A DNA stretch of 64,000 nucleotides from Extensimonas vulgaris (GCF_003337425.1 NZ_QPJU01000005.1:63303-127302), one strand, 5' to 3'. Counted from the stretch's first letter, positions 31,461 through 40,832 are shown. Notes: generated by a model not told the origin, from the sequence alone. Numbers and translations: made by a program.

Positions 31461-31544
31461 CACGGCTTACGCAAATCGGGGTGAGGCAGGCACTCATTCC
31501 ATGGGAAAACACCTCGCTACATCCTTGTTTGCGCAAGTCCAGAC
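31461..31544 (-). mobile_element. Small inverted-repeat element B, copy 3 (inverted)
   Basis: GGCTTACGCAAATCGGGGTG at the left and CATCCTTGTTTGCGCAAGTC at the right form the reverse of copies 1 and 2, more diverged inside. It lies directly after ybbA, where the permease gene would be expected. Confidence 0.7.
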
Positions 31545-31615
31545 AATGAGCCGTTATTGGGCGCGGCTCATCCTGCAGGGGACTTTCGGCACGCGCGCGT
31601 GAACGCAGCCCGCGC

Positions 31616-31637
31616 GCAGGGCGAAGTCTCGCCCTGC
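31616..31637 (-). terminator. Strong hairpin after the binding-protein operon
   Basis: GCAGGGCGA pairs perfectly with TCGCCCTGC around a 4-base loop, 10 bases beyond the last stop codon of the leftward operon. There is no T run, so termination is inferred from stem strength and place. Confidence 0.45.
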
Positions 31638-31646
31638 GGCCGGCAC

Positions 31647-32897
31647 TCATTTGAGGGTTTTCGCGAATTCCGCGGATTCTTTTTCGACGATCTGTTGGAT
31701 TACGTCCTGATAGGCGGCGATCCAGTCGGTTTGCGAAACCCACTTCTTGCCATCCCACATGTCGACGCGCGTTTTGCCACCGCCGCCATGGTCTTTCGCT
31801 GTAACGGTGATCGGCGCCATCAAGCCTCCGGCATCGAAATTTTTGATGCTTTCGAGGCCTTTTTTCATTTTTTCGGGTGTCAGTGGCCAGCCGCCTTGCT
31901 TGACAGCGAGGCGCGCCCCTTCAAAAACGATGGTATATATTGCAAGTCCCGTATTGTAATAAATATCATTGAGATGCTTGCGGTCGCCGGAGCCTTGGTT
32001 TTTGTCGTAGAGATCCTTGATGATTTGCTGTATCAAAGGATGATCCTGCCCACCAACGACATTGGTACCGCGTTTGATGCCTTTGGCATTATCCGGGCCG
32101 ATGTTGTTGATGTCGACTTCGTTGAACCAATTGACGGAAATATATTTGTCAATCGGAATTCCATTGCGCTTCATCTCACGCGCGGCGACCACGTGCATGT
32201 TGGAGAGGTTCCAACTGATCACCCAGTCCGGATTGAAGCGGCGTATTTGCGTCCAGACGGCAGCTTGGTCATTCCCGGGAAGGGGGTGAGGGGCAAGAAA
32301 CAATTCAAAGCCTTCTTTTTCGGCCAGGGTCTTCAATACGCCGATCGGCTCTTGGCCAAAAGGGTAATCCGGATAAACGTAAGCTATCCGTTTGCCCTTG
32401 ATGTTTCCTTTGGCCTGGTCTTTGATGTATTGAATGTCGTTGGCCACCTGTCCCCAATAGGTGGGGCCGAGCGCAAAAATCCATTTGAAGACCTCGCCGT
32501 TGATTGCATCTCCACGGCCAGTGATGGCCTGGATCATCACCCGTTTATCGTCCATCATGCGCGGTATCAAGGCGCGTGAAACCGGCGTGGACATGAAGTC
32601 ATAGGTAATCGCACCTTCACGCTTCATTTTTTCATAGCACTCGATGCCGCGCTGGGGCTCGTTGCCATGGTCTTGCACCAAAATCTCGACGGGATGGCCT
32701 TCGATGCCCCCTTTCTGGTTCACGATCTTGGCGTAATCACGTGCAGCCTGGGCGAATTGCGGCGTGACGAATCCATAGGCTTTCGTGAGGTCATAGCATA
32801 GAGCCAATTTGATCGGCTCCTGTTGGGCGTGCGCCATGCCGGACGCCGCCAATCCAAGTCCCGTCGCGACCAAATATTTGATCAAAATACGTTTCAT
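31647..32897 (-). CDS. Branched-chain-type ABC transporter substrate-binding protein, copy A
   Basis: A 416-residue periplasmic binding protein of the LivJ/amide-binding type, with a signal peptide ending near GMAHAQQ. Conserved stretches are QAARDYAKIVNQKGGIEGHP, ALIPRMMDDKR and DHPLIQQIIKDLYDKN. It captures the ligand for the permease encoded upstream. AAGGAGA is 5 bases before the ATG. It is the last gene of the operon and a close paralogue of the next gene, equal in length. Members of this subfamily in such operons often bind aromatic or short-chain acids; the ligand here is unknown. Confidence 0.93.
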   Translation of the reverse strand: MKRILIKYLVATGLGLAASGMAHAQQEPIKLALCYDLTKAYGFVTPQFAQAARDYAKIVNQKGGIEGHPVEILVQDHGNEPQRGIECYEKMKREGAITYDFMSTPVSRALIPRMMDDKRVMIQAITGRGDAINGEVFKWIFALGPTYWGQVANDIQYIKDQAKGNIKGKRIAYVYPDYPFGQEPIGVLKTLAEKEGFELFLAPHPLPGNDQAAVWTQIRRFNPDWVISWNLSNMHVVAAREMKRNGIPIDKYISVNWFNEVDINNIGPDNAKGIKRGTNVVGGQDHPLIQQIIKDLYDKNQGSGDRKHLNDIYYNTGLAIYTIVFEGARLAVKQGGWPLTPEKMKKGLESIKNFDAGGLMAPITVTAKDHGGGGKTRVDMWDGKKWVSQTDWIAAYQDVIQQIVEKESAEFAKTLK

Positions 32898-32939
32898 GGT
32901 GTCTCCTTAATGATATAGGGATGAACCTGTGCTGGCTCG

Positions 32940-34190
32940 TTATTTTTTATTCTTGGCAAATTCGGCAGATTCTTTTTTTACGATTTCCTGAATGACGTCG
33001 GTGTATGCTGCTATCCAATCCGTTTGGGGAATCCATTTTGCTCCATCCCACATATCGACGCGCGTTTTGCCACCGCCGCCATGGTCTTTGGCGGTAATGG
33101 TAATGGGCGCAATAAACCCACCGGCATCAAAATTTTTGATGCTCTCGAGTCCTTTTTTCATTTTTTCGGGGGTCAAAGGCCAGCCGTACTGCTTGATCGC
33201 CAAGCGCGCACCTTCGGCGACTATGACATAACTCGCCAAACCTGAGTTGTAATATACATCGTTCATGTTTTTACGCTCGCCGCTGCCCTGGCCTTTGTCA
33301 TACAATTCTTTGATGATTTGTTGGATCAAAGGGTGATCCTGGCCGCCGACAACATTGGTTCCGCGTTTGATGCCTTTGGCATTTTCCGGGCCGATGTTGT
33401 TGATGTCCACTTCGTTGAACCAATTGACGGAAATGTATTTGCTGATAGGGATGCCGTTGCGTTTCATTTCACGTGATGCCACCACATGCATGTTCGAGAG
33501 ATTCCAGCCGAGAATCCAATCGGGATTGAAGCGGCGAATTTGGGTCCATGCGGCAGCCTGATCATTCCCCGGCATGGGGTGCGGAGCCAGCATCAATTCG
33601 AAACCTTCGCGTGCCGCGAGGGTTTTCAAAACCCCGATAGGCTCTTGCCCGAAAGGATAGTCTGGATAAATGAAAGCTATTTTTATCCCTTTGAGGTTTC
33701 CTTTGGATTGATTTTTGATGTATTGAATGTCGTTGGCAACTTGACCCCAATAGGTCGGGCCCATGGGGAAAATCCAGGTAAAAACCTCACCATCGACGGC
33801 ATCACCCCGGCCAGCATAGGGCTGGATCATGACATTGCCATCCGCCATAGCGCGTGGCACCATGGCCCGAGAAACGGGGGTTGAAAAAAATTCAAATGTG
33901 ATGGCCCCTTCACGTTTCATTTTTTCATAGCATTCGATGCCGCGCTGCGGTTCGTTGCCATGGTCTTGGATCAGCATTTCGACGGGATGGCCCTCGATGC
34001 CGCCGTGGAGGTTCAAGAGTTTGACGTAATCGCGCGCGGCCTGGGCGATTTGTGGGGAAACGAAGCCATAAGATTTCGTCAAATCGTAACAGCCGGCGAA
34101 TTTGATGGAGTCCGGGGCCGCCTGTGCAGCCTGCATACCTGAAAAGGCCAACACCAGGCCAGCAGCAACTGAAAGACACTTGAGTTTCAT
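32940..34190 (-). CDS. Branched-chain-type ABC transporter substrate-binding protein, copy B
   Basis: Same length (416 residues) and architecture as copy A, with signal peptide MKLKCLSVAAGLVLAFSGMQ ending near AQAAP. By eye most positions agree, with differences scattered, so this is an older tandem duplication. AAGGAG lies 9 bases before the chosen ATG; a 20-codon extension upstream is not signal-like. 42 bases separate it from copy A and 56 from the ATPase gene. Two binding proteins feeding one permease may widen the ligand range. Confidence 0.93.
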   Translation of the reverse strand: MKLKCLSVAAGLVLAFSGMQAAQAAPDSIKFAGCYDLTKSYGFVSPQIAQAARDYVKLLNLHGGIEGHPVEMLIQDHGNEPQRGIECYEKMKREGAITFEFFSTPVSRAMVPRAMADGNVMIQPYAGRGDAVDGEVFTWIFPMGPTYWGQVANDIQYIKNQSKGNLKGIKIAFIYPDYPFGQEPIGVLKTLAAREGFELMLAPHPMPGNDQAAAWTQIRRFNPDWILGWNLSNMHVVASREMKRNGIPISKYISVNWFNEVDINNIGPENAKGIKRGTNVVGGQDHPLIQQIIKELYDKGQGSGERKNMNDVYYNSGLASYVIVAEGARLAIKQYGWPLTPEKMKKGLESIKNFDAGGFIAPITITAKDHGGGGKTRVDMWDGAKWIPQTDWIAAYTDVIQEIVKKESAEFAKNKK

Positions 34191-34246
34191 GGCAATACTC
34201 CTTACAGTGAATGAAGTGAGAGAAGAAGGAAGGGAAAATGCGTGGA

Positions 34247-35098
34247 TCAAGTGAGCCAGCGTTTGCGGCGACGGTAGTGCTTGATTTCATGGAAATTTCG
34301 ACCTTCGGCACCGCCAAGGTAAAATTCCTGGATATCTGGATTTTTCTTCATGGCTTCGGCGCTGTCGTGCATCACGATACGCCCGTTTTCGATCAAATAA
34401 CCGTGTGAAACCACTTCGAGGGCGGCCACGGCATTTTGTTCGACGAGCAATACCGAAAGCCCCTCTTGTTTGTTGATGCGTTGCACGATTTCAAAAATTT
34501 CCGCGACAAGAAACGGAGCCAGTCCGAGGCTGGGCTCGTCGAGCATCAGCAGTTTGGGTTGGGTCATCAAAGCGCGGCCGATCGCGAGCATTTGTTGTTC
34601 GCCGCCCGACAGATAGCCCGATTGAGCCGTGCGACGCTGATAAAGGCGCTTGAAGTATGAGTACACCATATCCTTATTGCGCAGCATGTCCTGGCGGTTG
34701 CCGCGCACGGCCGAAGCCGCGATGAGGTTTTCATCGGGCGTGAGATGTTCGAATACGCGCCGCCCTTCGAGTACATGCACGATGCCGAGTTTGACGCGCT
34801 CTTGGGGAGCCAGCGCGTCGATGTTTTGGCCCATGAAGCGTACTTCGCCGCGGGAGACCTTCCCACGTTCGGGGCGCAGCAGACCGCTGATGGATTTGAG
34901 CGTAGTGCTTTTGCCGGCCCCATTGGCGCCAAGCAAGGCGACCATTCCCCCTTGGGGCACCTCTAGAGAAACGCCTTTGATGGCGAGCGAAACGCTGTCA
35001 TAAATGACTTCGACATTGTTGAGTTCGAGTATGGGCGGCGGAGATTGCATCTGCATACCCGCGGTGACGCTGATCGATACGCTGGACGTGATTTGCAT
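34247..35098 (-). CDS. livF: ABC transporter ATP-binding protein, LivF-like
   Basis: A 283-residue ATPase of the branched-chain amino acid family. Walker A is GANGAGKST, signature LSGGEQQML, Walker B LLMLDEPSLGLAP, and the switch His region is replaced by VEQNAVAAL as usual in LivF. About 20 residues at the N-terminus (ITSSVSISVTAG) and a basic C-terminal tail (KHYRRRKRW) are extra. It lies 15 bases after the livM stop, in an operon with livG, the ligase, livH and livM. Confidence 0.93.
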   Translation of the reverse strand: MQITSSVSISVTAGMQMQSPPPILELNNVEVIYDSVSLAIKGVSLEVPQGGMVALLGANGAGKSTTLKSISGLLRPERGKVSRGEVRFMGQNIDALAPQERVKLGIVHVLEGRRVFEHLTPDENLIAASAVRGNRQDMLRNKDMVYSYFKRLYQRRTAQSGYLSGGEQQMLAIGRALMTQPKLLMLDEPSLGLAPFLVAEIFEIVQRINKQEGLSVLLVEQNAVAALEVVSHGYLIENGRIVMHDSAEAMKKNPDIQEFYLGGAEGRNFHEIKHYRRRKRWLT

Positions 35099-35113
35099 GG
35101 GTATTCTTTCGGT

Positions 35114-36187
35114 TTATTTGCGCACGTAGCCGAACGGCCAAACCATCAGATAGTTGCGCACGTTGGCATACAGCTTGCCAAGTCCCATGGGCTCCACGAG
35201 CAAAAAGATGATGATGAGAGCACCATAAACTGCATTGGGGATATGGGCCAGAGTTTCCACACTCAGTGAAATCCCGGCGATTTTTGCCAAGCCATTGATC
35301 AGGCCATTCATGAAACCTGGCATCAGCAAAATGAAAGCCGCCCCGAAAAAGCTGCCAATGATGCTGCCCAAGCCGCCGACAATGACCATTGCGAGCAGTT
35401 CGATGGAGATGTTGAAAGCAAACTGTTCTGGCGTCGCAGCACGATAAAAAGTAAAGACCAGCAGAGCCCCACTGAGCCCGCCGATGAACGAGGACGTCGC
35501 AAAGGCCACGAGCTTGTAATAAAAACTGTGCACCCCGATCACGGCTGCGGCGTAGTCTTTTTCGCGCACGGCCACCAGGGCCCGGCCCAAGCCCGTACGC
35601 CGCAGATTGAGCATGAAAATGGTGACCAAAACGCACCAGCCCAGCGCTACGTAATACAAACCGGCTTCCGAGGTGATGGCCTGGCCTAGCAGCTTGAGCT
35701 CGGGAGCTTGCAGCGTCGCCTGTGTGCCGCCGCTGATCGCGGGTACGTGGGCAATGACCCAGTCCATCACGAATTGCATGGCCAAGGTGCTCAAGGCGAG
35801 GTACAGCCCTTTCACACGCAAAGCAGCAAAAGCAAAAACGACACCAATGACCGAAGCCACCAATCCGCCGAGGATCATGGCGATTTCCCATGGTATGCCG
35901 TTGCGTGCGGCGTGGATGGCTCCATAGGCTCCCATTCCCATGATGGCGGCGTAGCCGAAATGGAACTGACCGGCCCAACCGAGCACCAAATTCAGGCCCA
36001 GGACGGCGGCTGTCCACACCAACCACGGCAGCAGATGCGTGTTCAGGGTCAAAGAACTGAACGTGAATGGGGCAGCCAGTGCGAGCGCCAGCAATGCTCC
36101 TACCATCCAGCGATCGGCGGGAAGTGGGTACAGTTTCTGCGCTTGGGCATAACTCGTGTGATAAATACCTGCTTGGCGAAAGATCAT
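35114..36187 (-). CDS. livM: ABC transporter permease, LivM-like
   Basis: A 357-residue inner-membrane permease with about nine to ten helices. The family loop is GALRALVAVRE-like (LGRALVAVREKDYAAAVIGV), and the GWAGQFHFGYAAIMGMGAYG segment is characteristic. The ATG at MIFRQAG is chosen, with AAAGGA 12 bases upstream; a TTG nine bases earlier would overlap livH. It forms the channel with LivH. Confidence 0.92.
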   Translation of the reverse strand: MIFRQAGIYHTSYAQAQKLYPLPADRWMVGALLALALAAPFTFSSLTLNTHLLPWLVWTAAVLGLNLVLGWAGQFHFGYAAIMGMGAYGAIHAARNGIPWEIAMILGGLVASVIGVVFAFAALRVKGLYLALSTLAMQFVMDWVIAHVPAISGGTQATLQAPELKLLGQAITSEAGLYYVALGWCVLVTIFMLNLRRTGLGRALVAVREKDYAAAVIGVHSFYYKLVAFATSSFIGGLSGALLVFTFYRAATPEQFAFNISIELLAMVIVGGLGSIIGSFFGAAFILLMPGFMNGLINGLAKIAGISLSVETLAHIPNAVYGALIIIFLLVEPMGLGKLYANVRNYLMVWPFGYVRK

Positions 36188-36192
36188 GGTCG

Positions 36193-37080
36193 TCAAATCC
36201 TTTCGATGTCGTGGCGGCCAAACAGGCCATGGGGCCGAATCATGATGGTCAAAATGAGGGTGGCGGCGACGACCAGTTCACGGCTTCCGCCGCCCACCAG
36301 CGGATCGAGATAGCCTGAGGCCACTCCTTCCAGAAAGCCCAGCAACAAACCGGCAAGGATCGCCCCGCCTATGCTGTCGAGACCGCCGAGCACAGCCACC
36401 GTCAACCCTTTGAGCAGGAGCAGCGCAAGCCCTTGATTGACGCCTTGCACGGCTCCCCAGAGCACGCCGGCCGTGGTGGCAAGTACGGACGCCATGGCCC
36501 AGGAAAAGGCAATGCCCCGCTCCACCGAAATGCCAACCGACCAGGAGGCGATATAGTCATCCGAGATCGCGCGTAAGACGATGCCTTGTCGGGTATGAAA
36601 GAAAAACAAGAAGATGGCAAACAATGCCACGGCCACGATGGCACCGACGACATAGGCGCGATTGATGAGAAGCGGCCCGAGAAACAGTGGCTCGTCACTG
36701 ATGCCGATGTTCATGGGGGCGCCGGTGCTGCCCCAGATGGACATGGTGGCCGCGCGTGTGAAGATGTCTATGCCCAGCGTCATCATCAAAATCATGATGA
36801 TGGGCCGCCCGGCAAGGCGTCGCAGGGCCACACGCTCTATTCCCATGCCCACGAAAAACATCACCAGCATGGCCAAGGGAATCGCCAGCCACAACGAAAC
36901 GCCGAGGCCATGGGCAATGGCCAACACCATGTAGGCGCCGAGCATGGTCATCGCGCCTTGCGCCAGATTGGGTACCGAAGATGACTTGTAGATGAGCACG
37001 ATGCCCAGCGCCACGAGTGAATACATGAGCCCCGACAGCGCGCCATTGACGCCGAGCTCTGCAAACAGTGAAAAATCCAT
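36193..37080 (-). CDS. livH: ABC transporter permease, LivH-like
   Basis: A 295-residue inner-membrane permease with about eight helices. It has the YSLVALGIVLIYKSSSVPNL and AQGAMTMLGAY segments of the family and the coupling loop QGIVLRAISDDYIASWSVGI. AGGAGG lies 9 bases before the ATG, inside the 3' end of the ligase gene, from whose stop it is three bases away. It is therefore tightly coupled to both neighbours. Confidence 0.93.
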   Translation of the reverse strand: MDFSLFAELGVNGALSGLMYSLVALGIVLIYKSSSVPNLAQGAMTMLGAYMVLAIAHGLGVSLWLAIPLAMLVMFFVGMGIERVALRRLAGRPIIMILMMTLGIDIFTRAATMSIWGSTGAPMNIGISDEPLFLGPLLINRAYVVGAIVAVALFAIFLFFFHTRQGIVLRAISDDYIASWSVGISVERGIAFSWAMASVLATTAGVLWGAVQGVNQGLALLLLKGLTVAVLGGLDSIGGAILAGLLLGFLEGVASGYLDPLVGGGSRELVVAATLILTIMIRPHGLFGRHDIERI

Positions 37081-37083
37081 GCC

Positions 37084-39012
37084 TCAAACCTCCTGTATCG
37101 AGAGTTCGCGCTCGATGGAGCCGACCTCTCCGGTTTCATACGTGATTTGCGCTTTCATCGTGACGGACTTCTGGCCGCTGTAAATCGCTTCGATGACGGG
37201 CGCATATCGCTGTTCGATGACATTGCGACGCAACTTGCGCGTGCGTGTGACTTCGCCATCGTCGGGATCGAATTCTTTGTGCAGCGAGACGAAATGGCGC
37301 AGTTTGAGCGCGTCGGGCAAGATCGCGTTGACGCGTTGCACCGCTTGTGCGATTAGTTTCAGCACCTCGGGGTTTTGCGAGAGGTCGGCATAGGACATAT
37401 ACGAAATCCCACGCACTTCGGCCCAATGACCGACGGCCTCCATGTCGATACAGACCATGACCGCCAGTGAATCGCGGTCTTTACCGAGCACCGCAGCGTC
37501 TTTGATATAGGGGCTGAATTTGAGACGGTTTTCGATGTAATTGGGAATGAAGCGCTCGCCCTTGGCGGTATAGACGACTTCCGACAAGCGCCCAAGCACC
37601 ACGATGTGCCCGTCGGGCTCCAAATAGCCGGCATCACCCGTATGGAGCCAGCCGTTTTCGAGGGCTTCCTGCGTGGCTTTCTCGAGCTTGTAATAGCCGG
37701 AAAAAACGCTGCCCGAGCGCACCATGATTTCGCCGTTGTCGGCAATTTTGACCTCGACGCCTGGCAGAGGTTTGCCCACCGTATGCAAGCGTACTTCTTG
37801 CGCGTCCTGCAGCGCCGTGAAAGCGCTGTTTTCGGTCTGGCCGTAGAACTGGCGCAATTGCACGCCAAGGGCGCGATAAAAGACGAAAGTGTCTTCGCCG
37901 ATCGCTTCACCGCCGGTGAATGCGTGCTTGAGATGTGTCAGTCCGAACTGGTCCTTGATGGGGCCGAAAATGACCAGCTCTCCGAGGGGGCGCAACAGCT
38001 TTTCCTTCAAGGCTATGGGTTTTCCCTCGAGCTTTTGACGTTCGGCTTTCAGCGCCGAGTTCATGAAAACGTCATAAAGCCACTTCTTGAGGGGGGTGGA
38101 GTCTTCCATGCGCACCTGGATGGTCGTGAGCATGTTGTCCCAGCTGCGCGGCGCCGCAAGGTAAAACGACGGCGCAACCTCACGCAGGTCGTGCAGCACC
38201 GTTTCCTGGCGTTCGGGGATGTTGATCGTGAAGTGCAGTGCCACCCCGGCACCCATGGTGATGGCAAAGTCACCCACCCAGGCCATGGGCAAGTAGGCGA
38301 GCACGCTTTCGCCAAAGTCGAAAGCGCCGCCGCGAAAGGCGTTGCCAACGCCCGTGAGGATGTTGCGGTGGCTCAACACCACACCTTTGGGCTTGCCCGT
38401 CGTGCCAGAGGAGTGGACGAAGACTGCCGGGCCCTGCGGCGTGGCGTTTTCGATCAAGCGCCGGCGCAGATCCGGCTCGGCGGAGAGCCGCTGAGCACCT
38501 TGCGCCTGCAGCTTTTCCCATGAAAGGAGGCCAGGGTGCTGGTAATGGGTCAGGCCGCGCGGCTCGTCGTACACGATGTGCTCGATGGTCGTGCCGGCTT
38601 CTCCGAGGTCGAGCACTTTGTCCACCTGCTCCTGGTCTTCGGCGAGCGCAAAGCGCAGATGCGTTTCTTGGATGAAGTGGCGGATCTCGTCGGGCGTAGC
38701 GTCAGGGTAGGCCGGCATGGCGTAACCGCCGAGCATTCCCGCAGCGAGCATGCCCATGTAGAGGTTGGGGCGGTTGTCGCCGAGCACGAGCAAGGCGTCT
38801 TCGCTGCCAAAACCCATGCCTTGCAAGCCCGCAGCGCAGGCCAGCGTTGCTTCGAGCATTTGCGCCCAGGTGGTTTCCTGCCAAATGCCCAGGTGTTTTT
38901 CACGCATGGCAACGCGGTTGCCGAGCACTTCGGCATTGCGCGCGAGGATGCGAATCAGCGTGGTGTCGGGCTGCAAATCCCAGGTAGAGGAGTGCTTTTC
39001 AGTGCTTTGCAT
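37084..39012 (-). CDS. AMP-dependent long-chain-type acyl-CoA synthetase
   Basis: A 642-residue adenylate-forming enzyme, longer than and unrelated in detail to the three ligases at the left end. It shows VHSSGTTGKPKGVVLSHRN, QFYGQTENSAFTALQ, the hinge region HIVVLGRLSEVVYTAKGERF, and the Lys-bearing DGEVTRTRKLRRNVI tail. It is embedded in the liv operon: it overlaps livG by 14 bases and is three bases from livH. That suggests that the transported acid is activated to CoA on entry. This subfamily is common in such operons of betaproteobacteria; the substrate is unproven. Confidence 0.94.
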   Translation of the reverse strand: MQSTEKHSSTWDLQPDTTLIRILARNAEVLGNRVAMREKHLGIWQETTWAQMLEATLACAAGLQGMGFGSEDALLVLGDNRPNLYMGMLAAGMLGGYAMPAYPDATPDEIRHFIQETHLRFALAEDQEQVDKVLDLGEAGTTIEHIVYDEPRGLTHYQHPGLLSWEKLQAQGAQRLSAEPDLRRRLIENATPQGPAVFVHSSGTTGKPKGVVLSHRNILTGVGNAFRGGAFDFGESVLAYLPMAWVGDFAITMGAGVALHFTINIPERQETVLHDLREVAPSFYLAAPRSWDNMLTTIQVRMEDSTPLKKWLYDVFMNSALKAERQKLEGKPIALKEKLLRPLGELVIFGPIKDQFGLTHLKHAFTGGEAIGEDTFVFYRALGVQLRQFYGQTENSAFTALQDAQEVRLHTVGKPLPGVEVKIADNGEIMVRSGSVFSGYYKLEKATQEALENGWLHTGDAGYLEPDGHIVVLGRLSEVVYTAKGERFIPNYIENRLKFSPYIKDAAVLGKDRDSLAVMVCIDMEAVGHWAEVRGISYMSYADLSQNPEVLKLIAQAVQRVNAILPDALKLRHFVSLHKEFDPDDGEVTRTRKLRRNVIEQRYAPVIEAIYSGQKSVTMKAQITYETGEVGSIERELSIQEV

Positions 39013-39796
39013 GGGCTCCCCCCAGGTAGGCTTGGATGACGCGTTCGTCTTTGATGACTTCGCTCGGAATGCCCGTGCCTATCGTTTCGCCGTAGCTCAA
39101 CACCATCATGCGGTCGCAAATGCCGGTGATCACGTCCATGTGGTGCTCGATCAGCAGCACCGTGACGCCACGTTCATCGCGCGCATCGAGAATGAAACGG
39201 GCCATGTATTCTTTTTCCTCCTGGTTCATGCCGGCCATGGGTTCGTCGAGCACGAGGAAAATTGGCTCTGCCACCAACGCGCGCGCCAACTCGACGCGCT
39301 TTTTGAGGCCGATGGGGATGCTGTCCACGAGCTCGTCGCGCACGCTTTGCAATTGCATAAAGTCGATGATTTCTTCGACTTTGCGGCGGTGCGCGACTTC
39401 CTCGTTGCGGCTCAGCCACCAGTAAAGAGCGGTCTTCACGACGCCGGGCTTCATGTGGATGTGGCGCCCGAGCATGATGTTGTCGAGCACACTCATGCCG
39501 TTGAAGAGCGCCAGATTCTGGAATGTGCGCGCCACGCCCAGCGCCGCGATTTTGTGTGGCGGCATGCCGGTGATTTCCCGGCCGTTGAGCCAGATGCTCC
39601 CGACCTGGGGCGGGAAAAATCCCGTGATGGCATTGGTCATGGTCGTTTTGCCGCTGCCATTGGGGCCGACCAAACCGAAAATCTCACCGCGTTCGATGCG
39701 CAGGTTGACCCCCGTGAGGGCAACCAGTCCACCGAAGCGACGCTCCACGTCTCGACATTCGAGGACGGGAGTCGCTGTCTGCTGTTCAGCATGCAT
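38999..39796 (-). CDS. livG: ABC transporter ATP-binding protein, LivG-like
   Basis: A 265-residue ATPase and the first gene of the operon. Walker A GPNGSGKTT, ARTFQNLALF Q-loop, Walker B FLVLDEPMAGMN and the LIEHHMDVI switch region match LivG. The start at MHAEQQTATP is chosen; the open frame continues upstream through foldback element A copy 3 but is not family-like. No good ribosome site is visible. The element ends 63 bases upstream, so the operon promoter lies in that short space or beyond the element. Confidence 0.92.
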   Translation of the reverse strand: MHAEQQTATPVLECRDVERRFGGLVALTGVNLRIERGEIFGLVGPNGSGKTTMTNAITGFFPPQVGSIWLNGREITGMPPHKIAALGVARTFQNLALFNGMSVLDNIMLGRHIHMKPGVVKTALYWWLSRNEEVAHRRKVEEIIDFMQLQSVRDELVDSIPIGLKKRVELARALVAEPIFLVLDEPMAGMNQEEKEYMARFILDARDERGVTVLLIEHHMDVITGICDRMMVLSYGETIGTGIPSEVIKDERVIQAYLGGAHAKH

Positions 39797-39859
39797 GTAG
39801 GGGATTCCGCTTTTTGATAGGAAAGTTGAAAAACCGAGCGATGGCCCACCCATGGCCCT

Positions 39860-40024
39860 AGCAGCCTGTTGGACTTTGGGCGTCGAAAGCGAGAATGGGC
39901 CCCAGCGAGGCCAGTTTTTGCCGGATTCGCCGCCCCATAGCGGGACTATGGGGCAAGAAGACGGTAAAAAATGGGCCGCTGCGGCACATTCGCAGCCGAC
40001 GATTCCAAAGTCCGACAGGCTGCT
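39860..40024 (-). mobile_element. 165-bp foldback element A, copy 3 (inverted)
   Basis: Complete copy with ends AGCAGCCTGTTGGACTTTGG and CCAAAGTCCGACAGGCTGCT, flanked by CT and AG so that CTAG appears at both boundaries. The interior reads as the reverse of copies 1 and 2. It lies just upstream of livG and may affect expression of the transporter operon. Confidence 0.87.
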
Positions 40025-40247
40025 AGCAACCTGTCGAAACAGAGGTGGGCCTTGCAAAAGCAAGGCGCGATGGTAGAGGCTAACGCTTGTTAGGCTGCCT
40101 GGGGTTTGCCCTAGTCAAGCTCACTTTTTTGCAGTCCTCGAGGGTTTTCCCTGCGTGTTCGCAAGGAGCGTTGACCGCCAGACTTTGGACTTTTCGCGCG
40201 TACGCGGGCTCGTGGCAGGGAGGTTGATCGTGGTAACCTTCGCCCCC

Positions 40248-40832
40248 ATGCGCAAATACCTATGCTTTTTACTCGTCGCTTGTGCTGTAGGTGCACAGGC
40301 AGCGCCCGTCAACGGCTCGGCGGATGAGATGGATCGGTTGTTGGCCGAAAAGGTATTGGCCGACAAGGGTTTGCTGGGGCAGTGGAACGAGGTGCGCGCC
40401 TCAGTGGCCGAGAAAGCACAGTCGGTGGCAGACAGAGCCTCCGAGCTGGTGGTCAATGCCATGGGCTTTATCGGCGTGCCTTATCGCCGTGGTGGCAGCA
40501 GCGCCGAGACAGGATTTGATTGCAGCGGTTTCGTGCGCGCCATATACCAGCAGACCGTGGGCCTGGTGTTGCCGCGTAGCGCCAATCAGCAGGCGGCCAA
40601 TACCCAGGTCATAGACAAGAAAGACTTGCAGCCGGGCGACCTGGTGTTTTTCAACACCATGCGCCGCGCATTCAGCCATGTCGGGATTTACGTGGGCGAC
40701 GGCAAGTTCATCCACTCACCGCGCAGCGGCGCCGAGGTGCGCGTGGAAGACATGCACATGGCGTATTGGCAGCGCCGCTTCGACGGCGCGCGCAGGGTAG
40801 TGACTCCAGCGGCAGCGACGGCGCAGCAGTAA
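40248..40832 (+). CDS. NlpC/P60 family cell-wall peptidase (C40)
   Basis: A 194-residue secreted peptidase with signal peptide MRKYLCFLLVACAVGAQAAP. The catalytic Cys is in GFDCSGFVRAIYQ, the His in FSHVGIYVGDGKFIHSP. It cuts peptide cross-links of peptidoglycan in the periplasm. A basic stretch with no lipobox follows the signal. The upstream 223 bases, between element A and this gene, show no gene, only a weak copy of the short AACGCTTG repeat near 40080. Confidence 0.92.
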   Translation: MRKYLCFLLVACAVGAQAAPVNGSADEMDRLLAEKVLADKGLLGQWNEVRASVAEKAQSVADRASELVVNAMGFIGVPYRRGGSSAETGFDCSGFVRAIYQQTVGLVLPRSANQQAANTQVIDKKDLQPGDLVFFNTMRRAFSHVGIYVGDGKFIHSPRSGAEVRVEDMHMAYWQRRFDGARRVVTPAAATAQQ

